This document shows, piece after piece, positions 47,860 to 57,865 of a DNA stretch of 64,000 nucleotides; position 1 is the stretch's first letter; each line of letters starts with the position of its first letter. Below the pieces are notes generated by a model that was not told where the DNA came from, made no database searches, and worked only from the letters and a program-made list of their open reading frames with translations. The stretch is taken from NCBI RefSeq assembly GCF_000243335.1, contig NZ_JH597773.1:1853550-1917549 (forward strand). Direction: 5' to 3'. The stretch comes from Leptonema illini DSM 21528. GTDB lineage: Bacteria > Spirochaetota > Leptospiria > Leptospirales > Leptonemataceae. Both the position numbers and the translations under genes were made by a program.

Positions 47860-48434
47860 TGGAAGATATCCTCCGACGAAGGCTGTGCGGGTTTGCGAGG
47901 GTTATTCGAGGGGAGCGACTCCACCGTTCCGCGAGGCGAGCGGCAGATCAGACGGTCGCTTGCTCTTTCGAAGAAGATGCCGGCATTGCAGACCGTATGC
48001 AGGCCTTTGCGGTTCACGGTTACGGGATCCTTTGAATCGGCGATCTTCTTCTCGGTGTTATAGGTCAATCTCTGCGACTGAATCGTGCCTTCTTTATCGC
48101 GAAGAAGGATGTTCCCCTCGACGACAAGCGTTCCGGTCTTCTGGTTCAGCTCGCCGCGATCGGCCGAAATAAAAAGCGGATCGGTTCCGTCGGCCTGATC
48201 GAGCTCGAAGCCATAAACGACGATGCGGTCCACCTCATCCTCTTTCTGATAGATGAAGGCCTCCTGGGCGCGCAGATCCCATTTCATGCCGCCCGTGCCG
48301 CGGTAGAGCGTTCGCCTGAAGTTTGCGAATCGCAGCGTGGCGTTAGGCTCCCTCGTCGTCTCTTTTAGAAGATCGGCCTCGGGATTGCAGCCCGCCAGTA
48401 CGGCAAGAAGCGACATGAAAAAGGCAAGTCTCAC
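47856..48434 (-). CDS. lptC: LptC-like LPS export protein, lipoprotein
   Basis: The 192-residue protein has a lipoprotein signal ending LLAVLAGC, where E. coli LptC has a transmembrane helix. The body has the LptC jellyroll pattern (WDLRAQEAFIYQKEDEVDRIVVYGFEL ... SADRGELNQKTGTLVVEGNILLRD). It hands LPS from LptBFG to LptA. It is placed between kdsA and lptA. Confidence 0.8.
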   Translation of the reverse strand: MRLAFFMSLLAVLAGCNPEADLLKETTREPNATLRFANFRRTLYRGTGGMKWDLRAQEAFIYQKEDEVDRIVVYGFELDQADGTDPLFISADRGELNQKTGTLVVEGNILLRDKEGTIQSQRLTYNTEKKIADSKDPVTVNRKGLHTVCNAGIFFERASDRLICRSPRGTVESLPSNNPRKPAQPSSEDIFQ

Positions 48435-48441
48435 CGGCCTC

Positions 48442-49272
48442 TCAGGCTCCTTTTACAAGGCGATCCAACCGGTATAGGTCGCGAAGCACATCGGGGCTGC
48501 GATCAAGCCAGTACTGCGTCGCCGAATCGGACCAGGCCTTCTCAGGCTCCGGATGCACTTCCATAAAAAGGCCTTCGATACCGACGGCGACGGCCGCTCG
48601 CATAAGTACGGGCGCCATCTCGCGATTGCCGCCGCTCTGTTTACCGCCGCCCGGCAGCTGAGTGCTGTGCGTACCATCGAAAACGACGGCGATGTCGGAC
48701 TCATGCATGATAGCAGGTGAGCGCGGATCAAAGACCAGGTTATTATAGCCGAAGCTGACCCCGCGTTCGGTGATGAGTACGCGATCGTTACCGCGTTCTT
48801 TAACTTTGGCGACGATTGAAGGAGCATCCCACGGCGCCATGAACTGTCCTTTTTTCACGTTAACAAAGCGTCCCGTATCGGCGCAGGCCTGGATCAGATC
48901 GGACTGACGGCAGAGAAAGGCCGGGATCTGCAATATATCGCAGACCTCGGCGACGGCGGCGGCCTGATGCGCCTCATGCACATCGGTTAACACAGGAACT
49001 CCGAATTCTTTTTTGATAAATTCGAGATGCTTCAGGCCTTCGTCAAGGCCCGGCCCGCGAGGGCTGTCACCCGAGGATCGATTCGCCTTATCGAAGCTCG
49101 ACTTGAAGACGTAGAAGACGCCTAATTCGTCGCAGACCGTTTTCATGCGCTCGCAGACGCGGGCAAGCATGTCGCGGCTCTCTATAACGCATGGCCCGGC
49201 GATAAGAAAGAACGGATGGTTGCCGCCGATCTTCGAGCCGTTTAAAAAATCACGTTCCGATGCAAGTTTCAT
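48442..49272 (-). CDS. kdsA: 3-deoxy-D-manno-octulosonate 8-phosphate synthase (KdsA)
   Basis: The 276-residue enzyme condenses phosphoenolpyruvate with arabinose-5-phosphate in Kdo synthesis. Visible motifs are FLIAGPCVIESRDM at about 22, FKSSFDKANRSS, the LCRQSDL segment, NVKKGQFMAPWD and the MEVHPEPEKAWSD end. The Asn in KANRSS marks KDO8P synthase rather than DAHP synthase. The presence of Kdo synthesis beside the lpt genes supports an LPS-bearing outer membrane. Confidence 0.97.
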   Translation of the reverse strand: MKLASERDFLNGSKIGGNHPFFLIAGPCVIESRDMLARVCERMKTVCDELGVFYVFKSSFDKANRSSGDSPRGPGLDEGLKHLEFIKKEFGVPVLTDVHEAHQAAAVAEVCDILQIPAFLCRQSDLIQACADTGRFVNVKKGQFMAPWDAPSIVAKVKERGNDRVLITERGVSFGYNNLVFDPRSPAIMHESDIAVVFDGTHSTQLPGGGKQSGGNREMAPVLMRAAVAVGIEGLFMEVHPEPEKAWSDSATQYWLDRSPDVLRDLYRLDRLVKGA

Positions 49273-49324
49273 AGTATACCTCGTTCGAAGAGAAAATCTG
49301 TTACGGCGCCGCTTCTCTTTCCCG

Positions 49325-49615
49325 TTATTTGCCGTGACGGCGCTTCAGCTCGACGATGACGTCGTCGACGGCGATGCCGCGATCGACAAGCATCACCATC
49401 GTATGAAAGATCAGATCGGCCGTCTCATAAAGGATCTCGGCCCGATCATGGTTCTTCGCCGCAAGAACGGTTTCGCCGGCCTCTTCGACGATCTTCTTTA
49501 AATAGCGGTCTTCGCCTTCGCGAAAGAGCTTTGCCGTGTAGGAGTTCTCGGGCAACTCCGCCTTTCTGCTTTTCAGCAGGTTCTCCAGTTCATGCAGGAA
49601 TTCCAGATCGGACAT
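49325..49615 (-). CDS. hisE: Phosphoribosyl-ATP pyrophosphatase
   Basis: The 96-residue all-alpha MazG-fold enzyme has SYTAKLFREGEDRYLKKIVEEAGETVLAAK, with the Mg-binding ExxE motif, and YETADLIFHTMVML. It cleaves phosphoribosyl-ATP to phosphoribosyl-AMP, the second step of histidine synthesis. It starts 3 bp after hisF. Confidence 0.95.
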   Translation of the reverse strand: MSDLEFLHELENLLKSRKAELPENSYTAKLFREGEDRYLKKIVEEAGETVLAAKNHDRAEILYETADLIFHTMVMLVDRGIAVDDVIVELKRRHGK

Positions 49616-49618
49616 TGC

Positions 49619-50425
49619 TTATTTTCCTTTTTCAAGATGATAGAGATATTCCAGGCCGTCACGCGAGAAGTTCCAGCGCACGGGAAGTCCCGCCTCTTGC
49701 ATCTTCTCTTTGACCTCGGCGATCGAATACTGTCTGAAGTGAAAGATCGACGCGGCAAGCGCCGCCTGGGCACCGCCCGAAAGACAGGCCTCGACAAGAT
49801 GATCGGGATTGCCGGCGCCACCCGAGGCGATCACCGGAACAGAGACGCTTTTCACGATGGCCTGCGTCAGCGGCAGATCATAGCCGTCGCGCGTTCCGTC
49901 GCGATCCATGCTTGTTAACAGTATTTCGCCGGCTCCGCGATCGGCAGCCTCGCGTGCCCAGTCAACGGCCGACCGACCCGTTGCCGTTCGTCCGCCATGC
50001 AAGAAGACCTCGAACATCTGGCCGTTCCAGCGAGCGTCGATCGCGCAGACGATACACTGTGAACCGAAACGCGCCGCCGATTCCGACAGCACCGCCGGAT
50101 TCTCAAAGGCAGCCGTATTGATCGATACCTTATCGGCGCCGGCCAGAAGCAGGTTCTCGACGTCGCTAACGGTGCGAATGCCGCCGCCGACGGCAAAGGG
50201 AATGAAGATATGGTCGGCGACCTCTTCGACAAGATGCCGTACGATATCGCGCCGATCAGAGCTGGCCGTAATGTCGAGGAAGGTGAGCTCATCGGCCCCC
50301 TGCTCGGCGTAGAAGATGGCGTTCTCAACGGGATCGCCTGCGTCGCGCAGATCGACGAAGTTGACGCCTTTGACGACGCGGCCGTCCTTGATATCAAGAC
50401 AGGGGATGACCCTTACTGCAAGCAC
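49619..50425 (-). CDS. hisF: Imidazole glycerol phosphate synthase cyclase subunit HisF
   Basis: The 268-residue TIM barrel has the first catalytic Asp in [14 protein letters not shown], the phosphate loops GGGIRT and ASGGAG, and the second catalytic Asp in the CAIDARW region. It forms a complex with HisH to make IGP and AICAR. It is coupled to hisE, but no hisH, hisA or hisI is in the window. Confidence 0.96.
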   Translation of the reverse strand: MLAVRVIPCLDIKDGRVVKGVNFVDLRDAGDPVENAIFYAEQGADELTFLDITASSDRRDIVRHLVEEVADHIFIPFAVGGGIRTVSDVENLLLAGADKVSINTAAFENPAVLSESAARFGSQCIVCAIDARWNGQMFEVFLHGGRTATGRSAVDWAREAADRGAGEILLTSMDRDGTRDGYDLPLTQAIVKSVSVPVIASGGAGNPDHLVEACLSGGAQAALAASIFHFRQYSIAEVKEKMQEAGLPVRWNFSRDGLEYLYHLEKGK

Positions 50426-50527
50426 GGTGCCAGATTTCCCGGTCGCACCCTGCTCGCAAAGAGAAAACCACCGTTCAATGGATCACTTTTCAGGCGCTTA
50501 AAACCCATCCCCGGCAGACAGGCTCAC

Positions 50528-52516
50528 TTAACACTCCGTCTGGTACACGGCCTTCAGCTTCTCAAGCAACCCAATGATCTCCTGAGACTGATCCTCAGCC
50601 TGGATATAGACGCTGCGCGCCTCCTCGAGCCTTCCGGACCGGTAGAGCGCAACGGCCTCGCGACCGTATTTATGAACAAGGCTGTGCGGCGTATCGATCT
50701 CTTTGAAAACCGGCAGATGTCCGCATTTCTTCTGACCATCAGAAAAATACCATTTTCCAAAACGACACTGCGTATGGTCGGTGATGCCTTCAGGCTGCAG
50801 GTCGTTCTCGCCGCGCATACAGGCTTCGATCTTATCGATAAACAGACGGTGATCGGTGCGCGCAAGATCAAGGATCATGCTCTCGGTCACCTTCGTCTTG
50901 ATGCCGACGGTCGATCCGCGCAGATCTTCGGCCACCTCGACGAGATGGTTAAACTCGTCCTTTACTTTGCGCGCCATCTGTTCGATGTCGCCCGAGATGT
51001 TCATCGTTTCGGCGATGTTCTGCGCTACGTCGTTCGAGGTGATGGATAACTCTTCGATGGCCGAGGCGATCTGCGAGATGTTATGATCGACGTCTTTGAA
51101 GTTGCCGACGATGCGATCGAGCGTGCTGTCGGCGCTGTGAATGGCGCCCGAAGCCGAGCCGAGATTCTCGTTCACGGCGGCCACCGATTGCCGTATCTCT
51201 GACATATCGCCCTGAAGCGATTGCACGATGCGCGATACGTCGCCCGTTGCATCGCCGGCATTCCGCGCAAGCTTGCGCACCTCTTCGGCGATGACCGAGA
51301 ATCGGCTACCGGCATGGCCGGCTCTCGACGCCTCAATCGAGGCGTTCAGGGCGATCAGATTGGTCTGCTCGGCGATACCGCGGATCAATCCGACCACTTC
51401 GCTGATCTCTTTTGCCGAGCGGTTCATCTGTTCGATGCGTTCTACAAGGATGCCGGCCGCCTCATTGACCTTGCCGACGCCGGTGGAGGCCTGTTCGGCA
51501 TACTGTCGTCCTGTAAGGGCCGTCTGCATCGCCTCTCGCGAAAGGGAGGCCGATGAAGAAGAGGTGCGAGCCAGATCAGAGACGGTTTGCGTCATCTCTT
51601 CGGCGGCGGCCGAGATCTGCCCGGCACGATCAGCCTGTTTCTCCGTTCCTGCCACCGTGCGGTCGACGGCCGTTTTTAATACGCCGATTGAATCGTCGAT
51701 GCGAACGGCGACGGGAATCACGCGATCGATAACTCCCGTCAGCTTACCGACTACGGCGCCGACGGCATGGATCATCTGCCCCGTTTCGTCGCGACGTTCC
51801 GTCTTGATGTCGACCGTGAGATCGCCGGCCACAAGTGTCTTACTCTGCTTCAGGAACTTCTGAATGGGACGCGTGATTACAAACGTAAAGAGGAAAACAA
51901 GAAGCGCCATGCCGGCCGCGCCGATTCCCGTAGATAGCCAGACACGCGTCGCAAGCTGTGATGCAAGTCTGTCGACATCCTCGACCCAGACACCGGTGGC
52001 CACAATCCAGCCCCATTCGGGTATGACGCGATAAGCAGTGATCTTAGGAACGGGTTTCGTTTCGCCCGGCTTCGGCCACATGTAATCGACTGTGCCGCTG
52101 CCGTCTTTTTTTGCTCCGTCCACCATCTCCTGAAAGAAGGCCTTTCCGGACGCATCTTTCGTACCTGTCATATTGCGGTTGCGCAGGCCTTCATCGGGAT
52201 GCGAGAGGATGACGCCGTTCAGATCCATCACGAAAAAATACTCGCCATCGCCATAGGTTAAAGCGTCCAGCGTTCGTAAAGCCTGCTGCCGCGCTTCCGT
52301 CGTCGTCAGATCGCCAGATTTCTCGCTTTTCAGATAGGCACCCGCTGCGGAAACGGCGAGGTCGACCATCAGCTGAGAGCCGCCCTTTTTCTCTTCAAGC
52401 AGCGTATCACGGAAGAAGGGCAGATAATAGGCCGAGATGAAAACTACAAATCCGCCGAGAACCAGGATAAAGAGGCTCAGTATTTTCAGAAAAAGGGGCC
52501 AGTCACGTAATCTCAT
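50528..52516 (-). CDS. Methyl-accepting chemotaxis protein with sCache and CZB domains
   Basis: The 662-residue receptor has an N-terminal transmembrane helix, a periplasmic sCache_2 sensor (about 35-185, with [21 protein letters not shown] and [12 protein letters not shown]), a second helix, and HAMP (about 210-265). The signalling domain follows with the hairpin tip [26 protein letters not shown]-terminal CZB domain (about 545-645) has the zinc ligands of [19 protein letters not shown] and PHSLVHK. sCache receptors sense small organic acids, and CZB senses zinc or hypochlorous acid. The 100 bp before hisF hold nothing clear. Confidence 0.93.
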   Translation of the reverse strand: MRLRDWPLFLKILSLFILVLGGFVVFISAYYLPFFRDTLLEEKKGGSQLMVDLAVSAAGAYLKSEKSGDLTTTEARQQALRTLDALTYGDGEYFFVMDLNGVILSHPDEGLRNRNMTGTKDASGKAFFQEMVDGAKKDGSGTVDYMWPKPGETKPVPKITAYRVIPEWGWIVATGVWVEDVDRLASQLATRVWLSTGIGAAGMALLVFLFTFVITRPIQKFLKQSKTLVAGDLTVDIKTERRDETGQMIHAVGAVVGKLTGVIDRVIPVAVRIDDSIGVLKTAVDRTVAGTEKQADRAGQISAAAEEMTQTVSDLARTSSSSASLSREAMQTALTGRQYAEQASTGVGKVNEAAGILVERIEQMNRSAKEISEVVGLIRGIAEQTNLIALNASIEASRAGHAGSRFSVIAEEVRKLARNAGDATGDVSRIVQSLQGDMSEIRQSVAAVNENLGSASGAIHSADSTLDRIVGNFKDVDHNISQIASAIEELSITSNDVAQNIAETMNISGDIEQMARKVKDEFNHLVEVAEDLRGSTVGIKTKVTESMILDLARTDHRLFIDKIEACMRGENDLQPEGITDHTQCRFGKWYFSDGQKKCGHLPVFKEIDTPHSLVHKYGREAVALYRSGRLEEARSVYIQAEDQSQEIIGLLEKLKAVYQTEC

Positions 52517-52595
52517 AATGCATTCCTGTCGTTTTCACGATCTATTTTTTCGGTTCAAGAACCTGTTATACACCCGGTTTAAGTATCGGCAAAGT

Positions 52596-53372
52596 TCAGC
52601 CGGATTTCAAAAAGGAGCGGATCTGCTCCAGAAAAAGCTCCGGATCTTCATCCTGCGGCATATGACCGAGATTCTCAAGTCGGATCAGACGCGACGCCCG
52701 AATCTGACGATGCCATACAGGGGCGAGATCGACGGGCAGAATCTCATCCTTTTCGCCCCAGACGATCAAAGTCGGGCTTTGAATTCCGGCGAGGTACGGA
52801 TCAATCGGATAATGCATGCCGGCGTGAATATCTCGCCGCACGTAGTTATTCCACTCAAGGTTCTTCTTTTTCTTTTCTTCGAGGTCTTCGGGAATCTCAA
52901 GCTTATAGTATGGAAGAGGACCGCCGTTCTGAAGGCCGGCCGGGCTGATGAGAACGAGCTTTTTCACCTTCTGCGGATGAAGTAAAGCCAGACTGACGGC
53001 AATATGACCGCCCATCGAGTTACCGATGACAAACGCCCGATCGATGCGCTTATGATCGAGCAGGCGTTTTAAAAAACGAGCCTGGGCGTCCACCGAGTAT
53101 TTGCGCCTTTCATCGCGCTCCGTCGTTCCCTGGCCGGGAATATCAGGCAGGATCACATGATAGCCCGAAGAGGCCATCACTCCGGCAAGCTTCTGCATCG
53201 AAGCCCGGCTCACGCCCAGACCGTGAACGAGAAGCACATGCGGGCCCCTTCCGCCTTCGAGAACGCCGACCGAATAACCCTTATCCCGATAGGAATAAAG
53301 CTTTAGCGGAGCGGCCGTCAACGCAAAGGCCGGCATCAACAGACAGAACAATATCAGCAAGCGTTTGAGCAC
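52596..53372 (-). CDS. Exported alpha/beta hydrolase
   Basis: The product is 258 residues from GTG 53372, which puts a signal peptide (LLILFCLLMPAFALTAA) at the N-terminus; a longer frame reaches 53471 but overlaps the divergent gene. The hydrolase fold shows the oxyanion HGLGVSR, nucleophile Ser in GNSMGG, the acid Asp in VWGEKDEILP, and His in NLGHMPQDEDP. It is related to C-C bond hydrolases and lipases. The substrate is unknown. Confidence 0.82.
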   Translation of the reverse strand: MLKRLLILFCLLMPAFALTAAPLKLYSYRDKGYSVGVLEGGRGPHVLLVHGLGVSRASMQKLAGVMASSGYHVILPDIPGQGTTERDERRKYSVDAQARFLKRLLDHKRIDRAFVIGNSMGGHIAVSLALLHPQKVKKLVLISPAGLQNGGPLPYYKLEIPEDLEEKKKKNLEWNNYVRRDIHAGMHYPIDPYLAGIQSPTLIVWGEKDEILPVDLAPVWHRQIRASRLIRLENLGHMPQDEDPELFLEQIRSFLKSG

Positions 53373-53448
53373 GAGCCGTTGTAGGATTTGCAGCCCTGCT
53401 GCGAAGCAAAAAATCTTTCCGGTATTGCCCTTTGTTCTACAATGTAAT

Positions 53449-53841
53449 ATGCCCTTCGAGTCAGATGCCATGCTGCAATTCTACCATTATACGTTTCAGA
53501 CGTTTCATATCGCGTTAATCCTATTCAATGTACTCGGCTGGATTCCACGACCGACCGCTCGCCTGAACCTGATCACACTCGTCGCTACAGGCCTCTCCTG
53601 GACGGTGCTCGGCGCCTTTTATGGGTTAGGATACTGTCCGCTCACGGACTGGCATTACGGCGTTCTTGAACGGCTCGGTCGCTACAACCTGCCCGTTTCG
53701 TACATCGCTTTTCTCATCGAAGAGATCTGGTCCATCCGCATTGCGACGGCGACGGCGGACTGGATTACGGGTACGACCTACGCCCTTGCCCTGCTGGCCT
53801 CCGTCCTGCGAAACATAAAGATCAGACAGACGTTACCGTAG
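53449..53841 (+). CDS. DUF2784 family membrane protein
   Basis: The 130-residue protein has four hydrophobic helices with the DUF2784 hallmarks FHIALILFNVLGWIPR, GLGYCPLTDWHY and a conserved LERLGR. It is predicted to be an inner-membrane protein of unknown function. It is divergent from the hydrolase (77 bp), and its end overlaps the PurA-like gene by 9 bp. Confidence 0.75.
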   Translation: MPFESDAMLQFYHYTFQTFHIALILFNVLGWIPRPTARLNLITLVATGLSWTVLGAFYGLGYCPLTDWHYGVLERLGRYNLPVSYIAFLIEEIWSIRIATATADWITGTTYALALLASVLRNIKIRQTLP

Positions 53842-55110
53842 AATCATCGAGCTCCGCTCTATAAAGCGACCCGGCGCGTCCGATGCAAACACAACGGGAT
53901 TGCGATCAAGCATCCGCTCTTCATACAACGCGATCACATCGCCGGGGGGCGAGATCTCAACGGACTCATATACCGGACGGCATCGCCTCAGAGCATCAGC
54001 CTTCGGCTCGGGCAGATCGGCTATGGATTCTACGAGGGCCCCGGACTGCTCTTTATAGGCGACGCAGATTCGATCCGGGCGGTAATCGGTATGCGTGAGA
54101 ACGATGCCGTCGGGCCGCATGCAATCAAGCGCATAACGCAGAAGCAGACGATCGGCATGGCCTACGCGAAAGTTTCCCTGAAACCCGGGCTCAAGGTTGT
54201 TATCCCGTTCAAAACACAGCGCAGGATCTTCGGTCGGGAACGGCCCATGACCGTGCCGCGTGGGAAGCGTGCGTATCACGCCCAGCGTTCTGCGCTCGCC
54301 TGTAAAGCCGGCCGCATCAAGCAGTCGCTCGGCGTTTCGCGGTCCTGTATGCGACGGCGTCACATGGGGAAAGAAGCCGGCCTCCATATCAAGCAGCATG
54401 CCCTGCGCCCCTTCAAATAGAAGAGTAGAGGACTCCCGGATCTTTGCAAGACCATCCACACATAGCACAAGGCGCGCAACGGCTGTATAACGCTGCACAA
54501 GAAATTCTGGCATGGCAGGCTCGCACAGATCGGTAAATAGCTCCTCTATCTGTTTTGAGAGTGGCGCCGCACCCATAACACTGCGAGCGCGCTCAATCTG
54601 ATGTTCGCGAATCTGTTGCAGACGCCGCCGAAGAAGCGAAACGTCATACAGATCTGCAAAGCGCATCGTCGGAGCGCCGCTTCGCTCGTCCTGAAAGGCC
54701 ACTCCGATACCGAGGCCACAGCTTCCATGCCGATCTTCGGCCCGACTCAGCTCTTCGATGCGATTCACATAGGCATGAAAGGCGGTGAGCGTAACGGCCT
54801 CTGCATCAACGTGAAGCAGCGAAAAAGGCGAGGCAAGGCCGGCGCCTTTCAGCCTCTCGGCTTCGTCTATCAATAGAAGAGGATCGACAAACGTGAATGA
54901 CGAAAGCAGCGTCGGTACGCCTTCAAAGCTGCCGCTTCCAAACTGCGAGAAGCGAAATCGGACTCCGTTATGCTTAACGTGATGGGCGGCCTGTGCTCCG
55001 CCGTTAAAGCGGACGACCAGGTCGGGCCGGACCCGGCGCGAGAGATAGGCGATCGTCTCGCCCTTCCCTTCGTCGCCGAATCCCAGCCCGCAGACGATGG
55101 TGGCTCTCAT
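53833..55110 (-). CDS. Divergent adenylosuccinate synthetase (PurA) paralogue
   Basis: The 425-residue protein aligns along its whole length with PurA. The P-loop is GFGDEGKG with the catalytic Asp13. The catalytic His is His43 in GGAQAAHHV. LFEGAQGMLLDMEAG and GPFPTED are conserved. The specificity sites differ: TKLD, the guanine-recognition motif, reads THTD; the Arg-rich aspartate-binding loop TTGRRRR is reduced to one Arg (GNFRVGHAD); and the IMP-contact loop TGRGIGP is CGLGIGV. It therefore probably ligates a different substrate or uses another nucleotide. Its ATG overlaps the stop of the VWA gene (TGATG). It is not a phage PurZ, since the catalytic Asp is kept. Confidence 0.85.
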   Translation of the reverse strand: MRATIVCGLGFGDEGKGETIAYLSRRVRPDLVVRFNGGAQAAHHVKHNGVRFRFSQFGSGSFEGVPTLLSSFTFVDPLLLIDEAERLKGAGLASPFSLLHVDAEAVTLTAFHAYVNRIEELSRAEDRHGSCGLGIGVAFQDERSGAPTMRFADLYDVSLLRRRLQQIREHQIERARSVMGAAPLSKQIEELFTDLCEPAMPEFLVQRYTAVARLVLCVDGLAKIRESSTLLFEGAQGMLLDMEAGFFPHVTPSHTGPRNAERLLDAAGFTGERRTLGVIRTLPTRHGHGPFPTEDPALCFERDNNLEPGFQGNFRVGHADRLLLRYALDCMRPDGIVLTHTDYRPDRICVAYKEQSGALVESIADLPEPKADALRRCRPVYESVEISPPGDVIALYEERMLDRNPVVFASDAPGRFIERSSMILR

Positions 55111-56594
55111 CAGAGACGTTTCGAGCTTCCTCCGCGTTTTTTGTCGGCCTCAGATTTCGGAATGCTATCGCTGCTTACTCGCGCGGCGCTTCTAACACCC
55201 GGCATAGCCGACAATCCGGCGAGGGCCTTTCGCGTGCCGGCAAGCCGGGCCGCCGTCTGCTCCGTTCCCTGTAGATCGCCCATGAAGCTTTCCAGATCGT
55301 TCGCTCCACCAACAAGGCTGAGCGCGCCGAGCATGACGTCGAGGATGGAATGAGGATCATCGATGCGCAGAATATGCTCTTCCGGGATAACCGAAGCCCA
55401 CTGGGCCAGGATAACGTCGTCGCGATAGTTGGCGTATTGATCGGCGGGCGTTTCATCGACCGGGGCACGATTACGCATCGACGGATCAAACTGAAACTCA
55501 TAAATCAGCTGATTGGAATCAGGCCCCGCTTCGCCCTTTCCGCCGATGATGCCGTTGAAGCGTTTGATAACGCCGCCCACTTCGACCTCGGCGCGATAAG
55601 GAGTAGGTCCGGGGCTTTCATGAAAGCGATAGTTCTGCACGAAGACCGTGTACTTTCCCGAAGGCGCCTCGCCCTCGGACCAGCGCACGTTCTCGACGGG
55701 CTTCGTCGTCTCGCCTGACACGTTCATATCGACGTCAAGCCACCCTTTGCAGGCCGATTGTTTATGCGCATAATAGATCTCTTCACCGGATGGAGCGATC
55801 ACATGAAGATCGAGGTCGTTCCGGTTATTCCAGATCAGCGATGCGCGCACATCGACGTTGCGATACTGACCGCCGGCCGCTTCGACGCGCTGCTGAATCT
55901 CGGCGTCGATATCGGCCTTGCGATCCTCGAAGCCTTTCTGCGGATAAATAAAAAACACATGATACTTCTGCTGTAGCTCGGCGAAGATCTCTTTAGAATC
56001 GATGTCATCGGCCACATCGTCGCCGATATAAGCGGCAATCTGATGCTTCGATACTTTCGGATAAAACCCTTCATCACCGACGAAAAACAGAAAGCCTTTG
56101 CGCCCTTCATTCAGGCATTCGAGCTTTGTCTTTCTGGCATAATAGTATGCGATCAATTCATAGGATTCCTGTCCCGTTCCTCCACCGCCTTCTTCAAGCC
56201 ACAGGCTGGAAAGAGCTTCGTCAAGACGGTTGTCGGCTTCAAACTGACTGATCTGCACGGGCGCTCTGTCGCCGGCCGTCGCATCCCCGATGCCGGCAAA
56301 GCTCATGGCCGCCCCTTCGACGTATCCCTTCATCTCGATCATTCCGATAAACATGGGAAGCTTCTGGTAGACGATCTTCGAGTCGTTGCCGCGCGAGCGC
56401 GTCACATCAAGGGCGACGACGATGGGAGTTCGGTTCATGCATTCGCGTATCTGCCCTTTTATATCGAGCAGCGGATGCACTCCTCGTATCTCTTCACCTG
56501 ATGCCGTATGTGCTACGCCTGCATAGGTGAAGGCATCGCGGTTCGTGGAGCGCGCCTGTCGCGCCACATCAAGACTGTAATTGCCGTATCCCAT
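55110..56594 (-). CDS. VWA domain protein with DUF2135/YfaP-like domain
   Basis: The 494-residue cytosolic protein starts at ATG 56594, behind GGAGG with 5-bp spacing. It has a VWA-like domain (about 55-240) whose metal site reads DVTRS at 63-67 (Thr in the usual DxSxS) and contains FLFFVGDEGFYPK. It is followed by a beta-sandwich like DUF2135 (about 245-350, LIWNNRNDLDLHVIAPSGEEIYYAHK). The last 120 residues are low-complexity and basic. It is translationally coupled to the PurA-like enzyme. VWA/DUF2135 proteins are found in several stress and conflict gene sets; the partner combination here is not one I know. Confidence 0.82.
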   Translation of the reverse strand: MGYGNYSLDVARQARSTNRDAFTYAGVAHTASGEEIRGVHPLLDIKGQIRECMNRTPIVVALDVTRSRGNDSKIVYQKLPMFIGMIEMKGYVEGAAMSFAGIGDATAGDRAPVQISQFEADNRLDEALSSLWLEEGGGGTGQESYELIAYYYARKTKLECLNEGRKGFLFFVGDEGFYPKVSKHQIAAYIGDDVADDIDSKEIFAELQQKYHVFFIYPQKGFEDRKADIDAEIQQRVEAAGGQYRNVDVRASLIWNNRNDLDLHVIAPSGEEIYYAHKQSACKGWLDVDMNVSGETTKPVENVRWSEGEAPSGKYTVFVQNYRFHESPGPTPYRAEVEVGGVIKRFNGIIGGKGEAGPDSNQLIYEFQFDPSMRNRAPVDETPADQYANYRDDVILAQWASVIPEEHILRIDDPHSILDVMLGALSLVGGANDLESFMGDLQGTEQTAARLAGTRKALAGLSAMPGVRSAARVSSDSIPKSEADKKRGGSSKRL

Positions 56595-56841
56595 TCTTTC
56601 CTCCCACTGATACCACCAAATAGTAAATAATGAAGCGATAGAACCGCATCTGACCGTGCAACGCAAAGCAGGTCAAGTCGGTTTCCCTGACGCATCCCGT
56701 TGAAGAGGCATCAGGAGAGGCACTATCAAAGGTCTTCTACAAAAAAACCGTCCTGCCGTTACGTTCCGGGGCCGCTGTCCGATACTGAAAAAGGACTTGT
56801 CGGCATTACGGAGGGCATTTTTATGAACCTGAGGGTCATTC

Positions 56842-57834
56842 ATGTTTGAGTCTCCTCTGCACGGAAAGCGTCGATCTCTGGTCGAAGTCGCCTTCCTCTC
56901 TCTCTGGCTTGCAGGCCAGCCGGTTCTTGCAGATCCGGTTACGGAGTCGTCTGAAACGGACTCCAGCAATCCTTCTATCCCCGTTCAACTTTCCAGTGAA
57001 GATATCGACACCGCCGTGGCTCTACGCTGTCCTGGCGAGGCCTATCGTGTTCTTGTCCTTGGCGACGGACGTGCGTTTTTACAGATCAATCCCGAGCATC
57101 CCGATCAACTGCAAGAGCTTGCCATAAGCGATGCCTTGAATCCGACGAAAACGACCATCGACTGCGGCGAGGCGTCTTTCGAGATTCGTACAAGCCCGCC
57201 TTTTTCGAATAAACTTGTAGAGCAGCACTTTGAGCTTGAAAAAGGAGAGGCAAGGTTCGCTTCGAAACGCGAGTATGACCCGACCGAACAGCTGCTTGAA
57301 GAAGCGACGCAGCTGGTGTTCTCTGGAAATCGCGATGCGTTGAACGCGCTTGATTTCTCGGGCATCGAGTTCGCCTACCAGTATGTGAATGCAGAACGCA
57401 TCCATCGCTTGATGAACCAGTCTATGAAGCGATGCGACCGTCAGCCCTGCAAGCCACTGATCGAGAATACGTTTCTGTTAATCACGCGGCTCAGTACCGC
57501 CATATCCGGTACGGAGCGAGATCCGTCTCTACCCGCTCAATGGATACTGGCGCTTGACGATCTGGCCGTTCCCGTCGCCGATAGCGCCCCTCTGCTTTTG
57601 CGTTATACAGAGATCCTCAAGCGCATGAACCAGAGAGAGGATGCCATCGCAATCGTCGAAGAGCTCGTACGACGCGATACGGAATCGCCCGACATGCGTC
57701 TTTTCTACGGCGATCTTCTATGGGAATCGGGACAGAAAGAAGAGGCCAGGGTTCAGTACCGAGCCTTCGCCGAACTCATCGCCCGTGACGGAAAGACTCC
57801 GCCGGCGCGCATAGCACGCCTGCTTGCCGATTGA
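56842..57834 (+). CDS. Periplasmic TPR-like protein
   Basis: The 330-residue protein has a signal peptide (about 1-31), a beta-rich N-terminal half, and TPR-like helices at the C-terminus (RYTEILKRMNQREDAIAIVEELVRRD ... GDLLWESGQKEEARVQYRAF). GAGGG lies 6 bp before the ATG. It is divergent from the VWA gene by about 250 bp. No specific role can be given. Confidence 0.6.
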   Translation: MFESPLHGKRRSLVEVAFLSLWLAGQPVLADPVTESSETDSSNPSIPVQLSSEDIDTAVALRCPGEAYRVLVLGDGRAFLQINPEHPDQLQELAISDALNPTKTTIDCGEASFEIRTSPPFSNKLVEQHFELEKGEARFASKREYDPTEQLLEEATQLVFSGNRDALNALDFSGIEFAYQYVNAERIHRLMNQSMKRCDRQPCKPLIENTFLLITRLSTAISGTERDPSLPAQWILALDDLAVPVADSAPLLLRYTEILKRMNQREDAIAIVEELVRRDTESPDMRLFYGDLLWESGQKEEARVQYRAFAELIARDGKTPPARIARLLAD

Positions 57835-57865
57835 TCCGCCGCTCGAACTGCTCTTGCCGTTACGG

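Noticed and set aside
53833-55110. Phage-type PurZ (diaminopurine pathway)
   Set aside because: PurZ lacks the catalytic Asp of the P-loop, but Asp13 is present here, and no phage genes are nearby.
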